Below, piece by piece: positions 26,096 to 34,446 of a stretch of DNA of 64,000 nt. The position numbers were made by a program, and so were the translations under genes. The notes beneath the pieces were generated by a model. The model was not told the origin of the DNA. It worked only from the letters and a program-made list of their open reading frames with translations, and did no database searches. This DNA is from Terribacillus halophilus. Its GTDB lineage: Bacteria > Bacillota > Bacilli > Bacillales > Amphibacillaceae. The stretch spans positions 124,001 to 188,000 of the forward strand of contig NZ_FMZB01000002.1 in the NCBI RefSeq assembly GCF_900101385.1, read 5' to 3'. Within the stretch, counting starts at the first letter, position 1, and each line of letters starts with the position of its first letter.

Positions 26096-28038
26096 TATGC
26101 TTCATATATCCATACACGCATCTCCCCAGCATCATCTCGATTACACCATGCGTAATAAGGAATTGCCCGTAATCTGCAAGGCTCAAGCAGCGGCGCGTCT
26201 ATCTGGTAAAGCTCTTCTGTCTCTGCCACTCGCCACCCTTTTGCCTCAAGTGCTACCACACCGTTCAGCAGATCCTCCTCAAATGCTGCGGTGATATCAC
26301 TCTCCCGCGGAAGCCTCAAACTACCAAGGCCTTTACCATTATCCACTTCCTCCAGGCAGTAGACGACCGGTCCGCGCTGTAAAGCAACTTGCCCCTGATT
26401 CATTCCAATTTTGGAATTGCTATAGACACGCATCACCGAAATCGGCAGTTGCAGCTCAATTCGATCGCCAGTTTCCCATATTCGATCCAACACAAGATAA
26501 CCATTGACCAAATCATCAATTACAGCAGCTTCTCCATTCACAGAAGCTGTCGCGCCCAGACACCAGCCTGGAATACGGAACGCCAGCTTGAATCGTCCTT
26601 TTCCTTCCACTGTAATCGAAATATTGCCATTCCACGGGTACTGGTGACTTTGTATCAATTTAACTGCCTTATCACCAATCATCGCTTGCACACTGCCTGC
26701 CACATATAGATGTGTGTACAATGCAGCTTCTGTTTGTGTATAGGCATAATCTTCAATGGATGCAATCAAACGTGCAAGATTCGGCGGGCAGCAGGCACAC
26801 GCAAACCACTTCTGCCTCTCCTGTTTCACATGCTCCTGATCCTTACGCCCGGCTTGATACGCATTCACCTCTAGCGGATTCACATAGAAAAAACGCTTCC
26901 CATCCAAATCCATACCACTGATCGTCCCATTGTAAAGTGCCCGTTCGAGCACATCGGCATATTTCCTATCAGGTGAAAGCAACAGCATCTGCTTCGCCCA
27001 GAAAACCAGTCCGACAGATGCACATGTTTCACAATACATACTGTCATTGGGAAGATCATACGCATCTGTAAACGCCTCTCCGTTGACAGCCGATCCCAAG
27101 CCTCCGGTTACGTACATCTTCCGATTGGTTACATCCTCCCATAAAGTATCACACACCGTTTGCAGCTCGGTATCATTGGTCCGCCGGGCAAGATACGCCA
27201 TCGCTGCATACAAATACATCGCCCGTACAGCATGACCGACCGCTTCCTGCTGTTGGCGAACTGGCAGATGTGCCTGCATATACGCATAGCCGAGCCCAAA
27301 ATTCGTATGCTCATCGTTCCATGTCGGCGGAGCATGAAAAGATTTTCGCTGTTCTTTCTCCATGTCAAAATAATGAGGCTCCTGACCGCGCTGCTCAATG
27401 AAATATACCGCAAGCTCCAGATGCTCGCGTTTTCCCGTTGCATCAAATAGCCGCAGCAGTGCCAGCTCGATTTCCGGATGCCCCGGGTATCCTTGCAGCT
27501 TTCCATTCTCCACTCCAAACGTTTTGCGGATCAGTTCCACGTAGTTCTCCACGATACCCAGGAACGCACGCTTGCCTGTCGTTTCATAATAAGCAACTGC
27601 CGCTTCAATCAAATGGCCTGCACAATACAATTCATGGTTATCCCGCAAGTTCGTCCAACGATTATCAGCCTCCACGAGCATGTAATACGTATTCAAATAT
27701 CCGTCTTCAGCTTGCGCTCTGCCCATTATCGAAATGACATCATCCGCCGCAGCTTCCAAGTCTGGATCTTTGAAGCTACGTAAGCTGTAAGCTACCGTTT
27801 CCAGCCATTTCGCTACATCACTATCCTGAAAGACCGTGCCATAATAATCACCAGCTGCTTCACCCGCTGCTATGCGGAAATTTTCAATGGCATGGCTTGG
27901 GGCAGTGTCAGGCAGCTGATCATTCAACGCCTTCCACTGGTAAGGAATGACTTGTTCAGCGACGAGCTTCTTATAATTCAACCAGAAAGCATCTTCTATC
28001 GTTACTTTTGGATGCACCTGCACATTTGGAAATCCCAT
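26095..28038 (-). CDS. Glycoside hydrolase family 127 (beta-L-arabinofuranosidase)
   Basis: Intracellular glycosidase of 647 residues with no signal peptide. The central (alpha/alpha)6 barrel has the signature YCETCAS (catalytic acid/zinc ligands Glu and Cys) and FACACCPPNLARL (the paired cysteines of the zinc-cysteine site used as nucleophile in HypBA1-type enzymes). It removes beta-L-arabinofuranose from short oligosaccharides. It is divergent from an AraC-type regulator across 118 bp with a cre-like site, so it is likely induced by arabinose-containing sugars and repressed by glucose. No transporter gene is adjacent, which is unusual. Confidence 0.92.
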   Translation of the reverse strand: MGFPNVQVHPKVTIEDAFWLNYKKLVAEQVIPYQWKALNDQLPDTAPSHAIENFRIAAGEAAGDYYGTVFQDSDVAKWLETVAYSLRSFKDPDLEAAADDVISIMGRAQAEDGYLNTYYMLVEADNRWTNLRDNHELYCAGHLIEAAVAYYETTGKRAFLGIVENYVELIRKTFGVENGKLQGYPGHPEIELALLRLFDATGKREHLELAVYFIEQRGQEPHYFDMEKEQRKSFHAPPTWNDEHTNFGLGYAYMQAHLPVRQQQEAVGHAVRAMYLYAAMAYLARRTNDTELQTVCDTLWEDVTNRKMYVTGGLGSAVNGEAFTDAYDLPNDSMYCETCASVGLVFWAKQMLLLSPDRKYADVLERALYNGTISGMDLDGKRFFYVNPLEVNAYQAGRKDQEHVKQERQKWFACACCPPNLARLIASIEDYAYTQTEAALYTHLYVAGSVQAMIGDKAVKLIQSHQYPWNGNISITVEGKGRFKLAFRIPGWCLGATASVNGEAAVIDDLVNGYLVLDRIWETGDRIELQLPISVMRVYSNSKIGMNQGQVALQRGPVVYCLEEVDNGKGLGSLRLPRESDITAAFEEDLLNGVVALEAKGWRVAETEELYQIDAPLLEPCRLRAIPYYAWCNRDDAGEMRVWIYEA

Positions 28039-28052
28039 CTTCCCACCCCTAT

Positions 28053-28066
28053 ATTAAGCGTTTTCA
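28053..28066 (-). promoter_or_regulatory. cre-like site in the GH127-araC intergenic region
   Basis: On the minus strand TGAAAACGCTTAAT matches 12 of 14 cre consensus positions and lies 15 bp upstream of the GH127 start. Confidence 0.55.
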
Positions 28067-28156
28067 AAAGGTAGCTTAACATCTAAAATAGAAGTGATAT
28101 AGTATCAGATTCAACTTCGATTTACACTATTTCACCCAAAAGGTGGCGACACAGAC

Positions 28157-29017
28157 ATGGAGACATCCTACCTATCATTTGCGGTTCCTCCTCTGCCCTA
28201 TTTTGCAGAAGGAAACAGTACGACATTCCGCAAAGGACAACAGCACCCAGCACGAAGAAACCTAGGTTTCTTCGATATCATCCTCGTCCAGCAGGGTACT
28301 TTGTATATCGGGGAAGAAGCATTGCAATGGAACGTTTCCGCCGGCGAGGCATTGATCCTTGAGCCGGCGAAATTTCATTACCCGACAGCTCGCTGTACAG
28401 CTGATACCACATTTTATTGGCTGCATATGCAAAGTCCATCAACTTGGAGGGAACAGACTGTTTGTTCCTCTATTTCATCTGATGAAACCATACCGTCCCT
28501 GCATTATCACACAGCGAATGGAACGATACACCTGCCGAAATATCAACAGATAGCCTATCCGCAAGTTTTGTTTGATGCGGTGGAAAACCTGCTGCAATCA
28601 ACGATCCAGCCACGCTCCTTTGCTTTTTGGGAAACACAGCAATCATTCATGCAAGTCCTGCAGCATCTGTCATATAACCCGGTGCCGCAGCAAGCCTCGT
28701 TACAATTAGCTGAACGTATCGAAATATACATCAAGCAGCACTACAATCAACGGATCACAAACAGCACCTTGGCCAAGCATTTCCATGTACACGAAAATTA
28801 TATGGCCAGATGCATGAAACAAATCTATCATTGCACGCCACTCGCCTATTTGGCAGCTTATCGGTTGCATCAAGCCCGCCTGCTGCTTATAACCACCGAC
28901 TGGTCACTGCAGCACATTGCCGAAGAAGTCGGTTTTACAAGGCAAAGCTACTTCTCGAAAAGCTTCAAAGCGAAATTCGGCATCTCACCGAGTGAGTACA
29001 GAATACGGGTGCAGTAA
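28157..29017 (+). CDS. AraC-family transcriptional regulator
   Basis: A 286-residue regulator with an N-terminal cupin-like ligand domain (about 30-95, including FFDIILVQQGTLYIGEEAL) and two C-terminal helix-turn-helices (about 190-285, SLQHIAEEVGFTRQSYFSKSFKAKFGISPSEYR). It is divergent from the GH127 gene, which it probably activates in response to an arabinoside. The SD region AAAAGGTGG precedes the ATG. Confidence 0.92.
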   Translation: METSYLSFAVPPLPYFAEGNSTTFRKGQQHPARRNLGFFDIILVQQGTLYIGEEALQWNVSAGEALILEPAKFHYPTARCTADTTFYWLHMQSPSTWREQTVCSSISSDETIPSLHYHTANGTIHLPKYQQIAYPQVLFDAVENLLQSTIQPRSFAFWETQQSFMQVLQHLSYNPVPQQASLQLAERIEIYIKQHYNQRITNSTLAKHFHVHENYMARCMKQIYHCTPLAYLAAYRLHQARLLLITTDWSLQHIAEEVGFTRQSYFSKSFKAKFGISPSEYRIRVQ

Positions 29018-29086
29018 AACCTAGCTAACTCGTCTGCAGGTGCGCTATAATGCAGATAACAAATACACAGCTAGGCAGTGATAAGC

Positions 29087-29503
29087 ATGACTGAAAAAAA
29101 TACGGCATCCGAGATAGAAAACATCATGAGTTCCATCCTTGGTATCCAGCAGAAATCAAGGGCATTCATCAACCTGCTGACAGAAGGCGAGGCACTCTCT
29201 GAGAACCATTTACTTCTCCTGCTCCAACTGAAGCTTACAGACGGCATGAAGGTCACTGCCATCTCCGATCTTTTTCACATTACACCGGGAGCAGCCACTT
29301 CCATGTGTGACAAAATGGAGCAAATGGGGCTTGTGGAACGAAAGCGGGAAGCAAAAGACCGAAGGGTTGTAACGATGGTACTGACCGCGGCAGGCAGAGC
29401 CAAAGTGGAACATCTTTTCCTGAAATTCCAGTCAGAAAAACTACAGGATATCGCTTCCATCCTGACAGAAGTGAACACTTTATTAAAAAAGATCATTGTA
29501 TGA
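29087..29503 (+). CDS. MarR-family transcriptional regulator
   Basis: Winged-helix regulator of 138 residues (MTEKNTASEIENIMSS...), with recognition helix region FHITPGAATSMCDKMEQMGLV and wing KREAKDRRVVTMVLTAAG. The ATG at 29087 is chosen because AGGCAGTGAT, the same near-SD seen before the kinase gene, precedes it. A terminator follows at once. The long inverted repeat at 29558-29614 and the small membrane protein downstream are its likely target unit. The ligand is unknown. Confidence 0.9.
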   Translation: MTEKNTASEIENIMSSILGIQQKSRAFINLLTEGEALSENHLLLLLQLKLTDGMKVTAISDLFHITPGAATSMCDKMEQMGLVERKREAKDRRVVTMVLTAAGRAKVEHLFLKFQSEKLQDIASILTEVNTLLKKIIV

Positions 29504-29505
29504 AA

Positions 29506-29532
29506 AAAATCTCCCAACAGGGGATTTTTTTT
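29506..29532 (+). terminator. Terminator after the marR gene
   Basis: AAAATCTCC pairs with GGGGATTTT around loop CAACA, followed by a T-run, directly after the stop codon. Confidence 0.8.
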
Positions 29533-29557
29533 GTGCCTATTGACAGGACAGCACATA

Positions 29558-29614
29558 TTATACTTTAATTATAATATATTTTAATTATTAAAACATATTG
29601 TAATTAAAGTATAA
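29558..29614. promoter_or_regulatory. 57-bp inverted repeat, probable MarR operator
   Basis: TTATACTTTAATTA (29558-29571) and TAATTAAAGTATAA (29601-29614) are perfect 14-bp arms. The inner sequence continues the dyad with few mismatches towards the centre at 29586. A TTGACA lies at 29540 and TATAAT at 29610-29615, so the repeat overlaps the promoter region of the small membrane protein gene. It probably holds two adjacent regulator sites. Confidence 0.6.
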
Positions 29615-29702
29615 TCAAGATCAAGAAAGACCTGGGCCAGCAAAGCTCAATGATTCATTTCACATGGAAGGCAGTCCACAAAATGACAAGGAGATGAAAC
29701 AG

Positions 29703-29981
29703 ATGAAGTATCCTAAATCACTTCGTTTATTGTTATTGTCACCAGCAATACTTGTGTTGTCCATTCTTTATGGCGGATTTATCACCGTCATCGCCCTTGC
29801 CTTATTGGCTGGCATTTTGAACACATTTGGTTTCGAGCAATTCCAAATGTTCATCTGGCATAACATGGAACTACCTGCTGCATGGAGTATCCCTTTTGCG
29901 ATTGTCGTGTCTGCCTTGCTTGCTTATCTGACCATGCACGTAAAACGTGCCTTATCTTATCTTCTGAGCTTGGTGAAATAA
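29703..29981 (+). CDS. Small two- to three-helix membrane protein
   Basis: A 92-residue hydrophobic protein (MKYPKSLRLLLLSPAILVL...) with predicted helices at about 7-38 and 58-78. The start at 29703 has SD AAGGAG 9 bases upstream; in-frame ATGs at 29664 and 29694 are less well placed. No family is recognised. It lies behind the large inverted repeat downstream of marR, so it is probably repressed by that MarR protein and may be an envelope-stress or efflux accessory protein. Confidence 0.65.
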   Translation: MKYPKSLRLLLLSPAILVLSILYGGFITVIALALLAGILNTFGFEQFQMFIWHNMELPAAWSIPFAIVVSALLAYLTMHVKRALSYLLSLVK

Positions 29982-29982
29982 A

Positions 29983-30153
29983 ATGGTCTATAACTATTTC
30001 TCCTATCCAATGTTTACAACAAATACGATACCTCCTAACACCAATGACATCTCCAAAGCACACGAAAACCAACAGCTGTTCCTGCAAAAAAACGCAACCA
30101 ATGATAAAGCAGAAGGAAAAGAAATAACTGCTGAACAAAAAAGGAGCGACTAA
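29983..30153 (+). CDS. Possible 56-residue small ORF downstream of the membrane protein
   Basis: An open frame begins one base after the preceding stop codon, with GGTGA 7 bases upstream of ATG, and encodes a hydrophilic peptide beginning MVYNYFSYPMFTTNTI and ending EQKRSD. The stop lies inside the terminator hairpin at 30143-30162. Its tight placement suggests translational coupling, but there is no conservation evidence. Confidence 0.3.
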   Translation: MVYNYFSYPMFTTNTIPPNTNDISKAHENQQLFLQKNATNDKAEGKEITAEQKRSD

Positions 30154-30162
30154 AATCGCTCC
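30143..30162. terminator. Terminator of the sortase gene
   Basis: GGAGCGA and TCGCTCC form a 7-bp stem preceded on the plus strand by AAAAAA, which becomes a T-run for minus-strand transcripts. Confidence 0.65.
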
Positions 30163-30187
30163 CTCAAGACAATCACCTGTTCTCCCA

Positions 30188-30949
30188 TTAAGTCTTCGTT
30201 AATTTCCCGTGCAAAACTAACCTTCCATCTTCGGGATCTTGTAATGTATTGCATGTCGATAAGGTAATGATGTTATCCTTCTTCGTCACTTCCATGTCCG
30301 TCGGTATTTTTGATTTTTCTTTTATTACATCTACATAATCCATGTATGCTTCATCAGTAGAAAAATCAGTTTCTATATAATTAAAGTCCGTAGTCGTGAC
30401 ATAAACCGAAAAAATTTCTACTTTATAGCTTTCAGCAACTGTATCAAATTGAAATTCTTTATTTTGAGAAAAGAAATCTTCATCTAAAAATCTATCCAGC
30501 TGCCCAAACATCGAACCATCTTTCATCTGATGACCGTATATAATCGTTTGTCTATCCAGCGATTCTGCATCATTTCGAAAATCCATAAAGATACTGCCTG
30601 ACTTGGATTTATCCTCTTTATAATTCCGATTCAAATAATGGCTGTTATCAGAACTCTGTAATATGGGATAGTCTATTTTTGTATTCTCAATTGATAACCA
30701 GCCTACTATATTGGGATTAGTATGTAAGAGACTTTGGAACTGCGGGCGTACTGGGTATTTTGAAGTTACCGCATTGCTTTCTTGAACACTATCTTTATAC
30801 TGCTCTTGGATTTCCTTCATGACTTGTTCACTTTGAACATATTCAAAACCAATTCCCCCTAGTTTTATCAGGGAAAATAAAAACACAGCTAAACATGCGA
30901 GGAGGACTATCTTTTGAATCCAACTCATTTTGTTGTTTTCCTTTTTCAT
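30188..30949 (-). CDS. srtB: Class B sortase
   Basis: Membrane-anchored transpeptidase of 253 residues that cleaves a C-terminal sorting motif and links the protein to peptidoglycan. One N-terminal helix (about 11-31) precedes the sortase barrel. The catalytic triad is visible: His140 in IYGHQM, Cys233 in TLSTC and Arg in EDGRLVLHG. Fold details fit class B, which recognises NP(K/Q)T(G/N/S) motifs. The gene directly upstream on the same strand encodes a protein ending in exactly such a motif, NPKTG, so the two form an enzyme-substrate pair. Confidence 0.93.
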   Translation of the reverse strand: MKKENNKMSWIQKIVLLACLAVFLFSLIKLGGIGFEYVQSEQVMKEIQEQYKDSVQESNAVTSKYPVRPQFQSLLHTNPNIVGWLSIENTKIDYPILQSSDNSHYLNRNYKEDKSKSGSIFMDFRNDAESLDRQTIIYGHQMKDGSMFGQLDRFLDEDFFSQNKEFQFDTVAESYKVEIFSVYVTTTDFNYIETDFSTDEAYMDYVDVIKEKSKIPTDMEVTKKDNIITLSTCNTLQDPEDGRLVLHGKLTKT

Positions 30950-31063
30950 GTTTTATCCGTACCTTTATGCGAAAGTATTGTCCTCCATAAATAAGATGCG
31001 CCCCCGAAAGCTTAAGACAATTGCTTGCCTTTTCACTGCAAGGGGCACATGGACAGATTCAGG

Positions 31064-33226
31064 TTATCTGCTGTTGAATTTCCTTTTCCAGATAACGATG
31101 GCAGCGGCAATGGCAGATGCCGCCAACAATCCAGCATACAAGATTATATTCGTGTCATCCCCTGTTTTAGGGTTTTCCACTGCCTCTCCATCACCCTTGC
31201 TCGATGTCACCGGCTTTACGGAGTTATTACTTTCTTTTGTCGTATCTTCCACTTTAGCCGGCGCTTTTTCCGTTTCGGTAGTTGAATCACCTGGATTTTC
31301 CTCTTTATCTGTTTCTGTTGGTTCTGTAGCAAACGCGTCATCGTCTTTTGGCTCCTTGTTGTTATCTCCCGTTTCCTCTGGTGGTGCCGCTGGAGAATTG
31401 CTTTCTTCATCCTCTTTGGCATCGCTGTCTACAACGTATAATGCATTTGCGCCATAAGAAACGTCGTAATTTTCCGGAAGACCTGTAATCTCCACTGCAG
31501 AAAAAGCGCTCTTATCAGCTAGTGCATCATAGGAGATGATCGGCGATTCTGGCTCAGGGATAAAACCATCTGTAAAGTTCAGCTTTAATGTCCCGCCAAA
31601 TGTTGCATCCCCATTAATATCAAATACGTCTTCCTTATTTCCGATCGTCAGCTCAAGCGTACCCGCTTCCGACTGCGTAAAGTCACTGCCGATCGTTACG
31701 CCGCTTGGTACATTCTCCGTCAGGGTACCTTCGGTGTTTACAACTTCCCCTTCACCAAAAGCAGTTCCCGAACTTGCGGATAAAGTGCCTTCTTCCAACA
31801 GCGTGCCGCCGGAATAAGTATTATTTCCAGATAGCGTTAAGGAGCCTGTACCTGATTTAGTCAATTTTCCGGAGCCGCCGATAGCATTTTTCCAAGTGTC
31901 CGCTTCGTGATATCCACCTTGAGAAGCGTCCATTGTCACCGTTACATCATTCTCGAATGCTTCATAACCGCCTGCAGCAGCAAATAAGTTCAATCTTCCC
32001 CAGCCTTCCGTATCATCCAATACAGGATATCCAGAAGGCAAGCCTGTTGTATATAATATCCAGCGACGCTCTGTGTCATCCAAGTATGGGAAACGTGTCT
32101 CAAGCAGAACTTCGGCACCTTTTGGTACGACCATCGGCTTGGTAGTGTCGCCAGTTTGCGCAAAACCATAAGTCAAACGCTCTGTATAATTCTTTTTATT
32201 CGTTTCATAGTCACTGTAATCATCTACGGACGTGCCTTCCTGGGTAAGCAGCACTTCATGCGCTTGCGCATAAGCTGCTTCTTTCACACTTTTGTTTGCC
32301 GGATCATTCAAAGCAGACGCTGCCACAGCTGTTGCCATGACCCTTCCACCGATAACATCAAGCGGGGAATGCATGCCGGCCACGATTCTGCTATGACCCA
32401 TTTCGGAAGCGCTTGTCATCAATTCTTCATAACGCTCCGGAACTGCATAAGCAAATCCATAGGACGCAAGATAAGCTGCATTGGTATGACCGCTTGGGAA
32501 CCCGCCATCGCTGCTTGGATCTTCTTTGATTCTCGGGACAAGTGTAGGTATGACGCTAACCTCTTCACTCCAGCGAAACGGACGTTTATAGCCATAATAA
32601 GCTTTCGCATTGGAAGTGGAAGCTCCGCTATTGCGTATTGTATCAATTAGTCTCACCATGCTTCCGAGACTTGAATCCTGATCAGCCCAGACGCCATTAT
32701 TATTACTTCCATCATCGTAACCAACACTTGTCGCATCTTCTGGAATCTCATCCGCAATGGTCGTCCCAGCGTTAGCACCAGCAATGAAGTTATCTGCATG
32801 AGAGCCAAGTCCTGCAATAGCGCTGTAATTTTGATGACGGCGATCAACTAAATAAGCCCTCTTTGCTTCTTCTTCTGTGCGATTTTCTGTGATGGAGATT
32901 GACTTCGCTATGTTCTGATTATGTATATCGGCATTTAACACGGTGCCATTATCCCATGAAGTTCCAGGTTCCCAAATGTCATGGAACTTGGAAAGCACAC
33001 CGATCGAGGGATTTGATTCAGGGGTCATGTTGGCCTTGTCATTTTTTGCATAGTTATCGACATAATAGCCATAAGCTGCTTCTTGCGGAGCAATTGCGGA
33101 ATCATCAAGATTGTTCGCCGCAAGAGCCGAACCAGTGCCTTGGAAACAAAAGAATCCGGCCAGTAATAAGACAGGTATTTTAGACTTTCTTTTTTTTAGC
33201 TTATTTTCATTACAGCTATTCAACAC
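31064..33226 (-). CDS. Cell-wall-anchored PAP2-family phosphatase (NPKTG sorting signal)
   Basis: Secreted protein of about 720 residues. I start at the GTG at 33224-33226 with AGGAG 7 bases upstream; an ATG at 33242 would overlap that SD. A signal peptide (residues 1-37, ending GSALAANN) is followed by a PAP2/class A acid phosphatase domain containing GYKRPFRW, FPSGHTNA (His247) and SRIVAGMHSPLD, the three signature motifs. A beta-strand repeat of the autotransporter-associated type follows (LTKSGTGSLTLSGNNTYSGG, then GGTLLEEGTLS), then an acidic Thr/Glu/Pro-rich wall-spanning stretch. The tail is NPKTG (residue 685), a hydrophobic helix and the basic WKRKFNSR. It probably removes phosphate from extracellular phospho-compounds while bound to the wall by the adjacent sortase B. 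Confidence 0.9.
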   Translation of the reverse strand: MLNSCNENKLKKRKSKIPVLLLAGFFCFQGTGSALAANNLDDSAIAPQEAAYGYYVDNYAKNDKANMTPESNPSIGVLSKFHDIWEPGTSWDNGTVLNADIHNQNIAKSISITENRTEEEAKRAYLVDRRHQNYSAIAGLGSHADNFIAGANAGTTIADEIPEDATSVGYDDGSNNNGVWADQDSSLGSMVRLIDTIRNSGASTSNAKAYYGYKRPFRWSEEVSVIPTLVPRIKEDPSSDGGFPSGHTNAAYLASYGFAYAVPERYEELMTSASEMGHSRIVAGMHSPLDVIGGRVMATAVAASALNDPANKSVKEAAYAQAHEVLLTQEGTSVDDYSDYETNKKNYTERLTYGFAQTGDTTKPMVVPKGAEVLLETRFPYLDDTERRWILYTTGLPSGYPVLDDTEGWGRLNLFAAAGGYEAFENDVTVTMDASQGGYHEADTWKNAIGGSGKLTKSGTGSLTLSGNNTYSGGTLLEEGTLSASSGTAFGEGEVVNTEGTLTENVPSGVTIGSDFTQSEAGTLELTIGNKEDVFDINGDATFGGTLKLNFTDGFIPEPESPIISYDALADKSAFSAVEITGLPENYDVSYGANALYVVDSDAKEDEESNSPAAPPEETGDNNKEPKDDDAFATEPTETDKEENPGDSTTETEKAPAKVEDTTKESNNSVKPVTSSKGDGEAVENPKTGDDTNIILYAGLLAASAIAAAIVIWKRKFNSR

Positions 33227-33259
33227 ACAGTCACTCCTCATCATTAATACTACAAGTTA

Positions 33260-33313
33260 ATTCTAATGAAGGTTTGTGACAGTAGTTTTATATTTTTGAT
33301 AAGATATTGTATT
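33260..33313 (-). promoter_or_regulatory. Weak PhoP-box-like repeats and -10 upstream of the PAP2 gene
   Basis: On the plus strand, hexamers TGTGAC (33275), TTTTAT (33286), TGATAA (33297) and TGTATT (33308) recur every 11 bp and partly match TGTTAA, the reverse of the PhoP repeat TTAACA. A minus-strand -10 TAGAAT (33260-33265) lies 9 bp from the nearest repeat, a layout close to the phoA promoter. The repeats are degenerate. Confidence 0.35.
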
Positions 33314-33415
33314 TTTTGACACAGTCCAATAGATCTCCTGTCAATTCTTACAATAATCACTTCTTAACGACAAGAGACAAAAATGGAACCTGCCAAGCAA
33401 ATAAAAAAAACTGTA

Positions 33416-34288
33416 TCATACCGGCTCGCGTCTTCCGGAAACTAGTGCAGTCAGGACTATACCAGCCAATAACAAACCAATACCCAGCCAAGACAAGAGG
33501 GTGAGCTCCTCGCCGACTAAAACTACGCCCAATACGGCAGCTGTAAGCGGTTCAGCCAGGGAAAGTGTAACAGCAGAGGATGCAGGAACTTGCTGCAGAC
33601 CTTTTGAGAACAAGAAATACGCAGCCGCTGTCGCGATAATTCCCAGATGCAGGCTTATCGCAAAACCCTTTGGCTGAAGAATCCAATCCATTTCGAATAG
33701 GAATAAAAATGGAAATAGGAGAATCCCGCCAATCCCAAAGATGACCGCTACTGCTTCAAGTGAACCTCTGCCTTGTACAATTTTGCCGCTCAGCAATGTG
33801 TAACCCGCAAAGGATAGACCAGCGCCCAGCGCAAGCAATATACCAGCGGGTTTGATAGTTACCGAATCCCCAGTCAGAAACAGCAGCACGCAGCCTATGA
33901 TCGATAACACGGTTGCCATCCACCATATACGCGCAGGTCGCCGCTTGAAAAATAATAGCTCCAGCAGCCCAGACATTATCGGGGCACTCCCGATTGCGAT
34001 AACTGTTCCGACAGCCACGCCTGTCTGCAAAACCGCTGAAAAGAACAATGGCTGATAGCACGCCATGCTTAAAGCAGCCAGGATTGTCAATCGAATTGGC
34101 CATCCTTTCCTTTCAAACCTGCCAAAGAACAGCACAACTAGCAACAAAAACATGCCCCCCACCATCAGTCTGGCCGCCCCAATCGCTATGGGGTGGGCAC
34201 CTGCTGGCGCGAATGCCTGGGCCGCACCAGTTGTACCCCATAACATCGCAGCTAACAGGACGAATACAGGTGCTTTTTTAATGATCAT
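33416..34288 (-). CDS. EamA/DMT-superfamily transporter
   Basis: Drug/metabolite transporter of about 290 residues with ten hydrophobic helices in two EamA halves (LLAAMLWGTTGAAQAFAP near the start; SSAVTLSLAEPLTAAVLGVVL in the second half). Substrates of this family range from amino acids to metabolites and cannot be told from sequence. The start is uncertain: ATG at 34288 follows GGGGGAG almost without spacer, and an ATG at 34318 would give ten more residues without an SD. It is a single-gene unit. Confidence 0.85.
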   Translation of the reverse strand: MIIKKAPVFVLLAAMLWGTTGAAQAFAPAGAHPIAIGAARLMVGGMFLLLVVLFFGRFERKGWPIRLTILAALSMACYQPLFFSAVLQTGVAVGTVIAIGSAPIMSGLLELLFFKRRPARIWWMATVLSIIGCVLLFLTGDSVTIKPAGILLALGAGLSFAGYTLLSGKIVQGRGSLEAVAVIFGIGGILLFPFLFLFEMDWILQPKGFAISLHLGIIATAAAYFLFSKGLQQVPASSAVTLSLAEPLTAAVLGVVLVGEELTLLSWLGIGLLLAGIVLTALVSGRREPV

Positions 34289-34446
34289 CTCCCCCTGTTT
34301 GCATCTTTTTTTCATCATATTCGTCGGGATTTTGTAACGGATGACCGGATAGCAAAAGGACAGAAATAGGATAGATATGTTTGCTGCAAATCTATTCCTG
34401 ACTCCTTACTTACAACGGTGCCATTAGCTATCCTGATTGCTTGCAG

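Noticed and set aside
26097-27737. Chain of plus-strand ORFs opposite the GH127 gene
   Set aside because: All are antisense to conserved GH127 motifs, with no start signals.
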